This document shows positions 18,614 to 26,620 of a stretch of 64,000 bases of DNA, piece after piece (positions within the stretch are counted from its first letter, which is position 1; each line of letters begins with the position of its first letter). Source of the stretch: Rhodoferax lithotrophicus (GTDB lineage: Bacteria > Pseudomonadota > Gammaproteobacteria > Burkholderiales > Burkholderiaceae_C); NCBI RefSeq assembly GCF_019973615.1, contig NZ_AP024238.1, forward strand, positions 1,922,001 through 1,986,000. Direction: 5' to 3'. The translations under genes were made by a program, and so were the position numbers. Below the pieces are notes generated by a model that was not told where the DNA came from, made no database searches, and worked only from the letters and a program-made list of their open reading frames with translations.

Positions 18614-18770
18614 ATAAAACGTAAGGACCCGGCCTACGCCTGATGGCTACAACCCAATCAACACACTGTCCGCCCAAGCCAAGACCGCAGGAGGGATGGC
18701 GGGCTCTGACCCATTGCTGTCTTTCACACGGCACAGTCGCGAGTCAAGTACGCAGCGGAAGCCGACATTA

Positions 18771-19424
18771 AACTCGTCAGTCCAGTGAGCGCATCGAGCG
18801 GGCTCTTGGCGCCACCTGCAGCAACTTTCAGTACGTGGTGTGTAGATCTTGGTTGTGCTGTCATCGCCGTGCCCCAAAAGCTCTTGCACAGTCCGAATGT
18901 CAGTGCCTAATTGCAGCATGTGCGTTGCAAACGAATGGGGAGGCGTTTGCGCAGAGACCCGAAGATTCAAACCTTCTGCCAATCGTATGCCTGTGCCATA
19001 AAGCAGACGAGCCAAATTGCCTTCAACGCCTTCCATCAGCCCGAGCACTGACCGCAGCTCTGGCACCGTCAGAACGACAGAAACACATTTTCGCTCTGGG
19101 GGAGGCCAATGGACTGCAGTCATGTCACATCCTGTACGATGACCTGCATGTAGAGAAACAGCATGGCGTTCAGCGCCTGACGTTGGGTGGCAGGAGTGAC
19201 CTGTTTTTCATTGGCCAGCATCGTGAGGAATGATTCACCTCAGGCATGACCATGTCCTTGGGATGGCGCATGGGGCCATTGCGTCCTTGCCAACAGATGA
19301 AAAACCGCGCCCAATAAAGGTAACCCTTTTCGGTTTGAGGGCTATAGTGCTGGTAGCGAATGCGCTCACGGAGCTGGCCAAGCTGCCGAACAGAGCGCAA
19401 AACGGGAGTGGCGACTTTGTCAGT
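18771..19424 (-). pseudogene. intI: Integron integrase (IntI-type tyrosine recombinase), decayed
   Basis: Pieces of an integron integrase occur in order but in different frames. The N-terminus LRSVRQLGQLRERIRYQHYS and TEKGYLYWARFFICWQGR is followed, after a frame change, by [20 protein letters not shown], an internal stop, then [20 protein letters not shown] and [17 protein letters not shown]. The central catalytic part is deleted, jumping to [19 protein letters not shown] and [14 protein letters not shown], then, after another frame change, [18 protein letters not shown]. This cannot give active enzyme. Orientation places its 5' end towards the cassette-like segment at 19527, as expected for an integron. 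Confidence 0.88.
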
Positions 19425-19440
19425 ATCAATATACCTGTAC

Positions 19441-19456
19441 ATATAAATATTTATAT
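19441..19456. other. 16-bp perfect AT palindrome upstream of the intI remnant
   Basis: ATATAAATATTTATAT is self-complementary. It lies between the integrase remnant and the cassette boundary, where intI and cassette promoters and the attI site would be. No known operator is recognised. Confidence 0.4.
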
Positions 19457-19525
19457 CGCCGTAAATCCATGAGAATAAAAACTTATTTTGTGAAAAATGA
19501 AACACCTTATCTGACTGGCTACCTT

Positions 19526-19532
19526 GTTAGCC
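19526..19532 (+). other. Putative attI/cassette junction
   Basis: GTTAGCC, close to the GTTRRRY integrase cleavage core, placed about 100 bp from the integrase 5' end on the side where cassettes insert. Its complement differs in one base from the GTCTAAC that opens the attC-like site at 22347, as expected if 19527-22406 is a single cassette. Confidence 0.55.
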
Positions 19533-19569
19533 TGAGTATTTGCTGGATACATATAAGGCGCAAGCAACC

Positions 19570-20514
19570 ATGAATGAAGCTGCTCAGCGTTTCTTCGACG
19601 ACAGGTGCATTTCCACTGAAATGGCCTTTAATCCGTACATCTTGAGCGCTGCGGAAATCATTGTGCAAGTAGATGACGAAATTAATAGGTCAGCCGAAGA
19701 ACATATTGAACGACTACAGAATGAGGCAGTCTGGTCTATTCTTCATGATATGTATAAGAAGTGCCATGAATTCGCAGGAGGCACATTAGCTACATTTTTG
19801 ATCGCACATATTGCCTCAGCGGAAGCCCTCTGTAGAACCACTATTGAATCTGCCGTAAATCTTCATTACGCCAGTTGTGGCGATGACATCGGAAACGTCT
19901 TAGCCTACTTTCGCAACTACATCACCACGGAGAGAATTCAGAACAAGGCTTGGCTTAAGAGCGTCGATAATTCCAGTTATCCGTCGGAAGTAAAGGCCCA
20001 TCATCGGGCACTTATAGAGGATAAGGAAAACAGCCTGGATCTCTACGAGGATGCTCTAAGGAAATCTCTTTCCATAATTAATATAGATTACAACAAGCAT
20101 CCAGGTTCATGGCCAAGTACTTTTGATCGTTTTTCCAGAATAGGCAAAGAAGTCGATTACAGAACAATTTATACGGCGCTTTGCTCTCAGGCACACAACG
20201 ACCCCGAAGATATATTGAACAATCTAATGTCACGAATCGTGGAGGTCGACGGTTATGCGGAATCTATTGAGATAGAAAAATACCTGTTCTCTTTGAACAT
20301 GGTACTAACCAGTATCTACTTCTATGTCGAAGCTTCCGCAATGTACTTGGCAAAGTACAACATACCCGTGACAAAGACTCTTGTTCCGCTGCTAAAGAGA
20401 GCAGCCGATTTAGTAGTCGAACTGCAATCCAGCTCCAAGGGACATATTCTGCGTCCTCTCAGAATTGCGTCTACAAGCCTTTTGCAGGGGACCGCAGAAA
20501 GCCACGGTCGCTGA
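19570..20514 (+). CDS. DUF5677-like protein of unknown function
   Basis: 314 residues from the ATG at 19570 (a TTG ten codons earlier is possible). Mostly helical and acidic, with no signal or membrane segment evident. The middle has FAGGTLATFLIAHIASAEAL and RTTIESAVNLHYASCGDD, and further on YRTIYTALCSQAHNDPEDIL; a histidine in a helical ALCSQAHND context is typical of DUF5677 proteins. No enzymatic function is known to me for it. It is 54 bp upstream of the OLD-family gene, same strand, so the two may form one unit, possibly an anti-phage module. That role is an inference. Confidence 0.65.
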   Translation: MNEAAQRFFDDRCISTEMAFNPYILSAAEIIVQVDDEINRSAEEHIERLQNEAVWSILHDMYKKCHEFAGGTLATFLIAHIASAEALCRTTIESAVNLHYASCGDDIGNVLAYFRNYITTERIQNKAWLKSVDNSSYPSEVKAHHRALIEDKENSLDLYEDALRKSLSIINIDYNKHPGSWPSTFDRFSRIGKEVDYRTIYTALCSQAHNDPEDILNNLMSRIVEVDGYAESIEIEKYLFSLNMVLTSIYFYVEASAMYLAKYNIPVTKTLVPLLKRAADLVVELQSSSKGHILRPLRIASTSLLQGTAESHGR

Positions 20515-20568
20515 AAAGTACATTAAACCTCAGAGGCTCAGCAAGGCTCTATAATCGAAAACGAATGT

Positions 20569-22298
20569 ATGCAAATTGAAGTCAGTAAGTTTAAAAAAAT
20601 CGACAAGACGTCGGTCAAGCTTGGTCCATTGAATATATTCATTGGTTCAAACAACACGGGGAAAAGTAGCTTCATTCAGGGCATCCAGTTCGCAATATCA
20701 GCATGCCAGACCTTGGAGCTTGAGCGGTGTAGCTGGAAAAGAGATGGCACCAGAACCCTTTCTTTGGACTCCAATGATTTCTTGTACACCCCAACAAAAA
20801 ATGTAGAGTCACTTTATCACGGAAAAAACTCGCCGGCGCCAAGAAACGTAGCGAACGAAGCGAGATTGAATTTATATTCAAAGAAGGCGTAGATACCTCA
20901 ATCGTCACAATCTCAAAAGGAAAGAATGGTGGCTTCACCACATCGCTTAAAGGTAAAAATATTGGAACCCTTCTTGGTGACATAGCGAATCCATTTTGCG
21001 TCTACGTCCCGGGAATCGCAGGAATACCAACACAAGAAAAATATGAAGTAGCAATTGCGGTCAGAAAGTCAGCCACACGCGGTGATAGTAACAATTATTT
21101 GCGAAACATTCTTTATAGCATAAGCAAACAGGCAGAAAGATGGGGATCCTTCTTGTCTTCTGTCAAAGCTGTTTATGGCACCATAGAAATATTCGTCGAT
21201 TTCGATGAAAATAAATCTGAGTACATCTCAGTTAATGTCAAAACCCAATCAATAGAGGTTCCTTTAGATACCATTGGAACGGGCCTGCTTCAAGTTATTC
21301 AGATATTTGCTTATATCGAGTATTTTTCCCCAAAAATCGTTCTACTTGACGAGCCGGATGCACACATTCACCCAACCAAGCAAAAATACTTGGCTGCAGA
21401 ATTAGCAAAAAAAACTGCCGAAAATCCTGAACTAAAAATCGTTTTCTCTACGCACTCCCGCTACATTCTTGATGCACTTGAAGGTCAGGCGAATGTTGCA
21501 CATTTTCAAGAGGGCAAGGCGTTTAACAATGTCAGGAATAGCAGTATCTTAATTGATATCGGAGCAGCAGACTCTGACTACTTGTTTGGTAAAAAAAATC
21601 TAAGATTCATAATTGCCACAGAAGACAAGGTCGATGACATCAGTGCGAAAAAGGAATTTCTAAAGAAATTCCTCCTTGCAAACGGAGTCCTCGAAGATCA
21701 GTTTGTACTTCACTCATACGAAGGATGCTCTAAAGTCCACTTCGCCAAAATACTAGAAGGGTTTGTATCAAAACACATTCCAGGTGTTCGGGTAATATTG
21801 CACATCGACCGAGACCAAAAGACCGACTCCGACAATGAATTTGTTAAATTGCGAGACGACTGCATTCGTGATGGCATCGCTTTATTTATAACAAAATATC
21901 AAGAAATTGAGTCTTACTTCTGCTTGCCAAAGCATTTAAATATTGCATGCGAGATACCGATTGAAAAGGCGAAAGAGAAATACTCAGAATGGATAGCAGA
22001 ACTCGATGAAAAAACCAGAGATAAATTAACAAACTTTATACTCAGAGATCGCCCAGCACTAGGAAAAAACAAAGACGGGAAAAGCGATATTAAGCAAATT
22101 AATGCTCAAGTTGATGAATGGCTCGTTACAAACAAAGAATTTTTCACCCCTGGGAAAGAGCTTCTTGGGAAAGCCAAGAAATTCCTTCAGGACAACAAGA
22201 AGAATCCGAATGACATTCTTAAAATAAGCGATGGGCTGATCTGCGATGATTTTCAACAGACGTTTCATTCATTGGAAATTAATCAACAAGTCGAATAG
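20569..22298 (+). CDS. OLD-family ATP-dependent endonuclease, interrupted by a -1 frame change
   Basis: The first frame (20569-20892) gives an SMC-like ATPase N-terminus with Walker A FIGSNNTGKSSF. From about 20829 the protein continues in the -1 frame to 22298, with the ABC-ATPase half (IVLLDEPDAHIHPTKQ Walker B, IVFSTHSRYIL H-loop) and a TOPRIM-like nuclease domain (acidic ATEDKVDD; VILHIDRDQKTDSD with DxD). Read through, it would be about 576 residues, normal for OLD nucleases. The switch is at A AAA AAC (20823-20829). It may be a mutation, a sequence error or programmed frameshifting. OLD proteins are known phage-exclusion and defence factors. Confidence 0.72.
20823..20829 (+). other. Candidate -1 ribosomal slippery heptamer
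   Basis: A AAA AAC in the zero frame (codons AAA at 20824-20826, AAC at 20827-20829). Slipping one base back joins the Walker A frame to the frame coding for the rest of the OLD protein. A CTCGC/GCGAG pair downstream could form a weak stem. Confidence 0.45.
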
Positions 22299-22346
22299 CA
22301 TTCTTGGTAAATTTGAGCTTTCTAGGCTTAAGCATCTATTTCACAG

Positions 22347-22412
22347 GTCTAACAGGCGGCTCAACGTGGACAAAATGCTTCGTGTCTTTGCCGGTTAACC
22401 TGGGCGTTGACT
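22347..22412 (+). other. attC-like recombination site
   Basis: Begins with GTCTAAC (RYYYAAC core) followed by a five-base spacer and GCTCAACG, and ends with GGTTAACC, a five-base spacer and GTTGACT. The inner and outer parts are imperfectly self-complementary, the layout of integron attC sites. The length (66 bp) is typical. The final core deviates from GTTRRRY at one base. Confidence 0.55.
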
Positions 22413-22625
22413 GACTGCTGTCTAAAAATTTGGATGTCGGCTTCCAACCTTAACGTGTCATTCACTGCCAAAACCCCAATGACTCCTGATGCTGCGTTAC
22501 TGACCCTGACGTGGTACTCTGATTTCGATCATTTGCCGGAGTTCCTACGCACTTTGCCTACCACCCCTCACCACTGACATTCACGGGGTGATTCACCGTG
22601 TATGCGGATTTTTTAGAAAAATCAG
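22413..22625. other. Gene-free stretch at the right edge of the island
   Basis: I see no open frame with coding character, RNA gene or clear repeat here. It links the attC-like site to a copy of the dispersed palindrome. Confidence 0.5.
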
Positions 22626-22677
22626 CTTGTAGAGCGCGAAATATATGCGCAAGCAGCTATTAAATGAATAGCATTTT
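22626..22677 (+). repeat. Dispersed palindromic element, copy 4
   Basis: AGAGCGC, an AT spacer, GCGCAAGCAGCTATTAAATG and AATAGCATTTT match the repeat. It lies just downstream of the yitT-like gene stop (which is on the minus strand). Confidence 0.75.
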
Positions 22678-22725
22678 CTCGTCTGATTGCAAACGTATTC
22701 GACGACAACAAAGACTGCCCTGGTT

Positions 22726-23361
22726 TTACTTGGCCACGTACCGATCCGTGCGGTGGTTGGTCGCCAGGGTCTGGTTCAGGATCACAGCGCCCAGGACTGA
22801 GAACGCCACCAGCGGCAAGGCCACCAGGGGCAGGGCGCACAGTACAACCGCGCCATCCATTACCATCTGCACCCGGCCAGCACGCCAGCCAAAGCGGTCT
22901 TGCAGGAACAGCGCCATCACATTAAATCCGCCCAGGCTGGCGCGGTGGCGAAACAGCACCAAAATGCCCACGCCCATCAGCAAGCCGCCGATGATGGCGG
23001 TGAACACCGGGTTCAGACTCTGAAAACTCACCCATTGCGGCAGCAGCGTGACCCAGGTGGCGAGCATGCCCACTGCGGCACAGGTTTTGAGGGTGAAGAC
23101 CGGCCCCATGCGCAACCAGGCCAGGGCGTAAAACGGCACGTTGACCAAAAACAAAACCAGGCCAAAGTGCCAGCCCAGCGTGTAGTGGATCAAAAACGCC
23201 ACACCGGTGGTGCCACCGGTCAGCAGCCCCAGATGGGCAAACATCACCACGCCAAATGCCACCAGCAGCGTGCCGGTGAACATGGCCTGGATGTCTTCAA
23301 ACGGTTGATGCCGGGCCGTGCTGGCGGCGGGCAGAGGGTGGGTGCAGGAGGATGCGTTCAT
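22726..23361 (-). CDS. YitT-family integral membrane protein
   Basis: 211 residues with five or six hydrophobic segments (for example TLLVAFGVVMFAHLGLLTGG, FLIHYTLGWHFGLVLFLVN, PVFTAIIGGLLMGVGILVLF), an arrangement of the YitT/YczE group of unknown function. The LLTGGTTGVAFLIHY and GGFNVMALFLQDRFGW blocks are characteristic. It diverges from an Lrp/AsnC regulator with about 100 bp between starts, which may control it. A fragment of a related gene is found at 18385-18485, on the far side of the integron-like island. Confidence 0.8.
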   Translation of the reverse strand: MNASSCTHPLPAASTARHQPFEDIQAMFTGTLLVAFGVVMFAHLGLLTGGTTGVAFLIHYTLGWHFGLVLFLVNVPFYALAWLRMGPVFTLKTCAAVGMLATWVTLLPQWVSFQSLNPVFTAIIGGLLMGVGILVLFRHRASLGGFNVMALFLQDRFGWRAGRVQMVMDGAVVLCALPLVALPLVAFSVLGAVILNQTLATNHRTDRYVAK

Positions 23362-23446
23362 GGCGTTGGGGCGAAAAGGGATGCCATGATCTTAGCCATG
23401 AGTGCTTGCATCAGGTGCGCGTTGTCACGATAGATTGGCATTTTTT

Positions 23447-23463
23447 ATGCATAATTCATGCAT
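23447..23463. promoter_or_regulatory. Inverted repeat overlapping the Lrp-type gene start
   Basis: ATGCAT AATTC ATGCAT, a perfect 6-bp inverted repeat with the second arm reaching the ATG of the Lrp/AsnC gene. Position suggests an autoregulatory operator, but the match to any Lrp consensus is not established. Confidence 0.35.
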
Positions 23464-23956
23464 GAAAAAACCAATCAATGAAGATTTTGTGTTTGATAAG
23501 TTTGATGTCGCGCTTTTGGATGCATTGCAAAAAGATGCTACCTTGACCCATCAGCAATTGGGTGAGGCGATTCATTTGTCGCCGTCACAGGTGAGTCGTC
23601 GTGTGGCCCGGCTGCAAGCTGCGGGCATCATCCGGCGCAGCGTGGCCTTGCTGGATGCGGCACGCATCGGCTTGGGGGTGCGAGCCATCATTTACGTGTC
23701 GCTGGTGCGCCACGGTGGTGAGGAAGGTTTGGCCTTTGAGCGAGAGATGGCGGCGTTTCCCGAGGTGCTGGCCTGTGATGCGGTGGCCGGTGAGTCAGAC
23801 TACATCTTGCAGATCGTGGCGGCCAGTCTGAGCGATTTGTCGGATTCGGTGCTGCGCCGCCTGACCCGCATTCAGGGCGTCAACAGCATCCGCTCCAACA
23901 TCGTGCTGCAAAGCATCAAAAGCAGCACCGAGCTGCCGTTGACGCAGTGTTTGTGA
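23462..23956 (+). CDS. Lrp/AsnC-family transcriptional regulator
   Basis: 164 residues from ATG at 23462. An N-terminal winged helix-turn-helix (FDVALLDALQKDATLTHQQL, then LSPSQVSRRVARLQAAGIIR) is joined to an AsnC/RAM ligand-binding domain (GVRAIIYVSLV, VLACDAVAGESDYILQIVA, GVNSIRSNIVLQSIKS). An upstream in-frame start at 23402 would add a poorly conserved segment. Divergent from the YitT-family gene. The effector is probably an amino acid, by family habit. Confidence 0.9.
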   Translation: MKKPINEDFVFDKFDVALLDALQKDATLTHQQLGEAIHLSPSQVSRRVARLQAAGIIRRSVALLDAARIGLGVRAIIYVSLVRHGGEEGLAFEREMAAFPEVLACDAVAGESDYILQIVAASLSDLSDSVLRRLTRIQGVNSIRSNIVLQSIKSSTELPLTQCL

Positions 23957-24033
23957 CAGCACCTGCGTATATCGGATTCATTGGGCTGCGCGGGGTTGCA
24001 TCAGTCCTGGCGCTCAGTGCGTCGCGATACCCT

Positions 24034-24055
24034 TTGTAAGGGATATTCCTTACAA
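24034..24055. promoter_or_regulatory. Probable operator of the prlF-yhaV toxin-antitoxin operon
   Basis: TTGTAAGG, six central bases, CCTTACAA: an inverted repeat with perfect 8-bp arms and a nearly symmetrical centre, 30 bp before the antitoxin ATG. PrlF-type antitoxins with an AbrB fold bind palindromes to repress their own operon. Confidence 0.65.
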
Positions 24056-24084
24056 TTTGTGCTTCATTGGAAGGAAACCTCGCC

Positions 24085-24405
24085 ATGCAAGCTGTTCATG
24101 AAGTCGCCACCATCACCTCGAAAGGTCAGATCACCTTGCCCAAACCCATTCGCCAAGCACTTGGCGTAGATTTTGGCGGCAAGGTGGCGTTCGACTTGCA
24201 GGGATCACAAGTTGTGGTCACTCGTGTTGAAAACGAGTCCCATGAAGACCCCGCCATAGCGAGCTTTCTGACGCTGCTTGAAAAAGACATTGCGTCTGGT
24301 CTGCATATCTCCACGCTACCCGCTGATCTAGCCCAATCCATGCTCTCGGCCATCAAGCGGCCTGTTGATCTGAGCGAAGATATTCAAGGCGATGTAGCGC
24401 TGTGA
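24085..24405 (+). CDS. prlF: PrlF-type antitoxin (AbrB/SpoVT fold)
   Basis: 106 residues. The N-terminus TITSKGQITLPKPIRQALGV is the swapped-hairpin AbrB DNA-binding motif. The C-terminus (DPAIASFLTLLEKDI then DLSEDIQGDVAL) resembles PrlF of E. coli, which binds and neutralises YhaV. GGAAA precedes the ATG. The stop overlaps the GTG of the toxin gene (GTGA), the translational coupling normal for such pairs. A strong palindrome in front of it is the likely autorepression site. Confidence 0.88.
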   Translation: MQAVHEVATITSKGQITLPKPIRQALGVDFGGKVAFDLQGSQVVVTRVENESHEDPAIASFLTLLEKDIASGLHISTLPADLAQSMLSAIKRPVDLSEDIQGDVAL

Positions 24406-24854
24406 TTCAGCGCCACGGTTGGACTTTGCTTTTCCATGAGGGGTTGATTGAGCAACTCCAGAAGCTGCAAGCCGCCTCGCAACGGGCGCAGGCCCAAGAC
24501 CCACAAGGGTTTGAGTCGAATGCCAACGTCAAACTGTTCAATGCCTTGTCTCAGCTGATGCTTGAGACCGTGCCAAGTGATCCCCATCGCGAGGAGTATC
24601 GACAAGGCAACACCATGGGCTCTGCGTTCAGGCACTGGCGGCGAGCCAAGATTGGGCGAAGGTTTCGCCTGTTTTTCCGGTTTGACTCCAAAACCAGGAT
24701 CATCATTTTTGCCTGGGTCAATGATGAAAACACTTTGAGATCAGCCGGCAGCAAGCGTGATCCGTATGCCGTGTTTCAGAAAATGCTCCAGCGCGGTCAT
24801 CCTCCAGACGACTGGGCCGTGCTCGTGTCTGCGAGCAAGTCGCAATGGTCATAA
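24402..24854 (+). CDS. yhaV: YhaV-type toxin ribonuclease
   Basis: 150 residues of the RelE-like YhaV family, ribosome-dependent mRNA endonuclease of the PrlF-YhaV system. The family core is intact: FRHWRRAKIGRRFRLFFRFD, IIIFAWVNDENTLRSAGSK and YAVFQKMLQRGHPPDDWAVL. Start is GTG overlapping the antitoxin stop. The 3' end overlaps the 3' end of the convergent ThiE-like gene by about 58 bp. Confidence 0.9.
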   Translation: MIQRHGWTLLFHEGLIEQLQKLQAASQRAQAQDPQGFESNANVKLFNALSQLMLETVPSDPHREEYRQGNTMGSAFRHWRRAKIGRRFRLFFRFDSKTRIIIFAWVNDENTLRSAGSKRDPYAVFQKMLQRGHPPDDWAVLVSASKSQWS

Positions 24855-25792
24855 ACGTCGCAGCTTTGCCGATGCTGATGGATGATTTGCTGAAACCGCT
24901 GCGCCTGCACCTCGGGCTGCTGGGCCGCCACCAGCGCCCGCACCACCGCCACTGAACCCACGCCGCTGGCCAGAACTTCAGGTAGCCGCGCCTCATCCAC
25001 CCCGCCAATGGCCACGGTGGCGTGTTGGCGCAGCAGTTGGGCGTACATCTTCAGGCGCTCAGGCCCTTGGGGTGGGGTGGCCATGCGTTTAAGGGTGGTG
25101 GCATACACCGCGCCCATGGCGATGTAGCTGGGCTTGACCGCATCGGCACGCAGCATCTCGGCGTAGCCGTGGCTGCTGAGGCCCAGCCGCAGACCGGCGG
25201 CGCGAATGGCCGTCAGGTTGGCCCGGTTGAGCCCGTCCAGGTCTTCCTGGCCCAGGTGTACGCCATAGGCCTGGGCTTCGATGGCGGCTTGCCAGTGGTC
25301 GTTGATGAACAGCAGCGCATGGGTGCCTTGCACGGCTTGTACCGCAGCCCGTACTTCGCGCAAAACAGCCTGCGGGTCATCGGATTTGAAGCGTAATTGC
25401 AGCGTGGGCACACCGGCCCGCGCCATGCGGCCAACCCAGGCGGCATCGGGCAGCACGGCGTACAGGCCGAGCTGGCGCGGGCAGGGCGCGAAGGCCTCGG
25501 TGCGCGGCCAGGGCTGCAGGCCAAAGTCCGCCGGTTCGGTCGGCCAGTCGCTGGCATCAAACCTGCCAGTGCGCTCAGTTTGATGTTGCCAGGCCTGGGC
25601 CACACACTGCGCATCGGCTTCGATGAAATCCAGGGCGCGGCAGGCCGCCCACACCGCCTGCTGGTGTGGCTCCGGGGCAAGCGGTGGCAACGCTGCCAGG
25701 TGCCTGTCCAAGCGCTGCATGGCATCCGCTTGCAGGGCCAATGGGTGGTGGCTGCGCACGATGTCTTGCGCTAGGTGTGGGATGTTCGGCAT
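24797..25792 (-). CDS. Second ThiE-like thiamin phosphate synthase with N-terminal extension
   Basis: 331 residues; the C-terminal ~200 are ThiE-like: LQLRFKSDDPQAVLREVR, ALLFINDHWQAAIEA, GVHLGQEDLDGL, YIAMGAVYATTLKRM, VAIGGVDEARLPEV. The phosphate loop TTLKRMA replaces the usual TxTK, a shift seen in divergent homologues. The first ~115 residues are an extension not found in canonical ThiE and not recognised. Last gene of the riboswitch-led operon cytX-thiO-thiS-thiG. It may couple the thiazole made here, or act as a thiazole tautomerase-like protein (TenI type). Its 3' end overlaps yhaV. Confidence 0.75.
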   Translation of the reverse strand: MPNIPHLAQDIVRSHHPLALQADAMQRLDRHLAALPPLAPEPHQQAVWAACRALDFIEADAQCVAQAWQHQTERTGRFDASDWPTEPADFGLQPWPRTEAFAPCPRQLGLYAVLPDAAWVGRMARAGVPTLQLRFKSDDPQAVLREVRAAVQAVQGTHALLFINDHWQAAIEAQAYGVHLGQEDLDGLNRANLTAIRAAGLRLGLSSHGYAEMLRADAVKPSYIAMGAVYATTLKRMATPPQGPERLKMYAQLLRQHATVAIGGVDEARLPEVLASGVGSVAVVRALVAAQQPEVQAQRFQQIIHQHRQSCDVYDHCDLLADTSTAQSSGG

Positions 25793-25801
25793 GGCGGACT
25801 T

Positions 25802-26608
25802 TTAGGTTTGATGCCAGAACGGCGTGCCCAGCACCGGTGTGCTGGGTTGGGCGCTGTGGTGCTCGGGCATGGCTCCGGCCAAAAAGGCGGCGCGCCCAGC
25901 CTGCACGGCGTTGGCAAAAGCGCCCGCCATACGCACCGGGTCGAGCGCCTGGGCCACGGCGGTGTTGAGCAGCACACCGTCAAAACCCCACTCCATCACC
26001 TGGCAGGCGTGTGAGGGCAGGCCTAGACCGGCATCCACCAGCATTGGCACGCTCAGGCGCTCACGCAGGGTGCGCAGGGCGTAGGGGTTGATCGGGCCTT
26101 TGCCGGTGCCAATCGGCGCGGCCCAGGGCATGATGGCCTGGCAGCCCACGTCCACCAGACGTTGGCACAGCACCAGGTCTTCGGTGCAGTAGGGCAGCAC
26201 CTTGAAGCCGTCCTTGATCAGGCGGCTGGCGGCTTCTACCAGGTTCAGGGTGTCGGGCTGCAAGGTGTAGTCGTCACCAATCAGCTCCAGCTTGAGCCAG
26301 GGGGTGGCAAACACCTCACGCGCCATGTGGGCGGTGGTGATGGCTTCCTGCATGCTGTGGCAACCGGCGGTGTTGGGCAGCACGGGGATGTTCATCTCGC
26401 GCAGCATGGCCCAGAAGTGGTTGGGCGCAGCTTCTCCGGGGCTGAGGTTTTGCCGCCGCAGCGAGGCCGTCAGCATGGCCGGTTGCGCCCGTTCCACCGC
26501 CGCTTGCAAGACCGTGGGTGAGGGGTAGCGTGAAGTGCCCAGCAGCAGGCGGCTGGCAAAGGCCTGGCCGTAAAGCAGCAGAGTGTCTTCAGTTGAGGGG
26601 GTGTTCAT
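25802..26608 (-). CDS. thiG: Thiazole synthase
   Basis: 268 residues, TIM-barrel ThiG, which makes thiazole phosphate from deoxyxylulose phosphate, dehydroglycine and thiocarboxylated ThiS. Blocks seen: SRLLLGTSRYPSPTVLQ, LPNTAGCHSMQEAITTAHMAR, LKLELIGDD (active-site lysine region), VLPYCTEDLVLCQRL, CQAIMPWAAPIGTGKG and VPMLVDAGLGLPSHAC. It is 12 bp downstream of thiS, so co-transcribed. Dependence on ThiO upstream indicates the aerobic, glycine-oxidase route. Confidence 0.96.
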   Translation of the reverse strand: MNTPSTEDTLLLYGQAFASRLLLGTSRYPSPTVLQAAVERAQPAMLTASLRRQNLSPGEAAPNHFWAMLREMNIPVLPNTAGCHSMQEAITTAHMAREVFATPWLKLELIGDDYTLQPDTLNLVEAASRLIKDGFKVLPYCTEDLVLCQRLVDVGCQAIMPWAAPIGTGKGPINPYALRTLRERLSVPMLVDAGLGLPSHACQVMEWGFDGVLLNTAVAQALDPVRMAGAFANAVQAGRAAFLAGAMPEHHSAQPSTPVLGTPFWHQT

Positions 26609-26620
26609 GGTGATGTGTTC

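Larger units (their letters stand above)
19527..22406 (+). mobile_element. Candidate integron gene cassette of about 2.9 kb with two genes
   Basis: Bounded on the left by a GTTRRRY-like core next to a decayed integron integrase and on the right by an attC-like palindrome. Both genes inside (DUF5677-like and OLD-family) read in the same direction, away from intI, as cassette genes do. The base composition is clearly AT-richer than the flanking chromosome. No attC was seen between the two genes. A cassette this long is unusual but not unprecedented. The interpretation is an inference from boundaries and context. Confidence 0.55.

Noticed and set aside
19430..19450. LexA box upstream of the integrase remnant
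   Set aside because: Only the left CTGT half-site is present; the ACAG half is missing.
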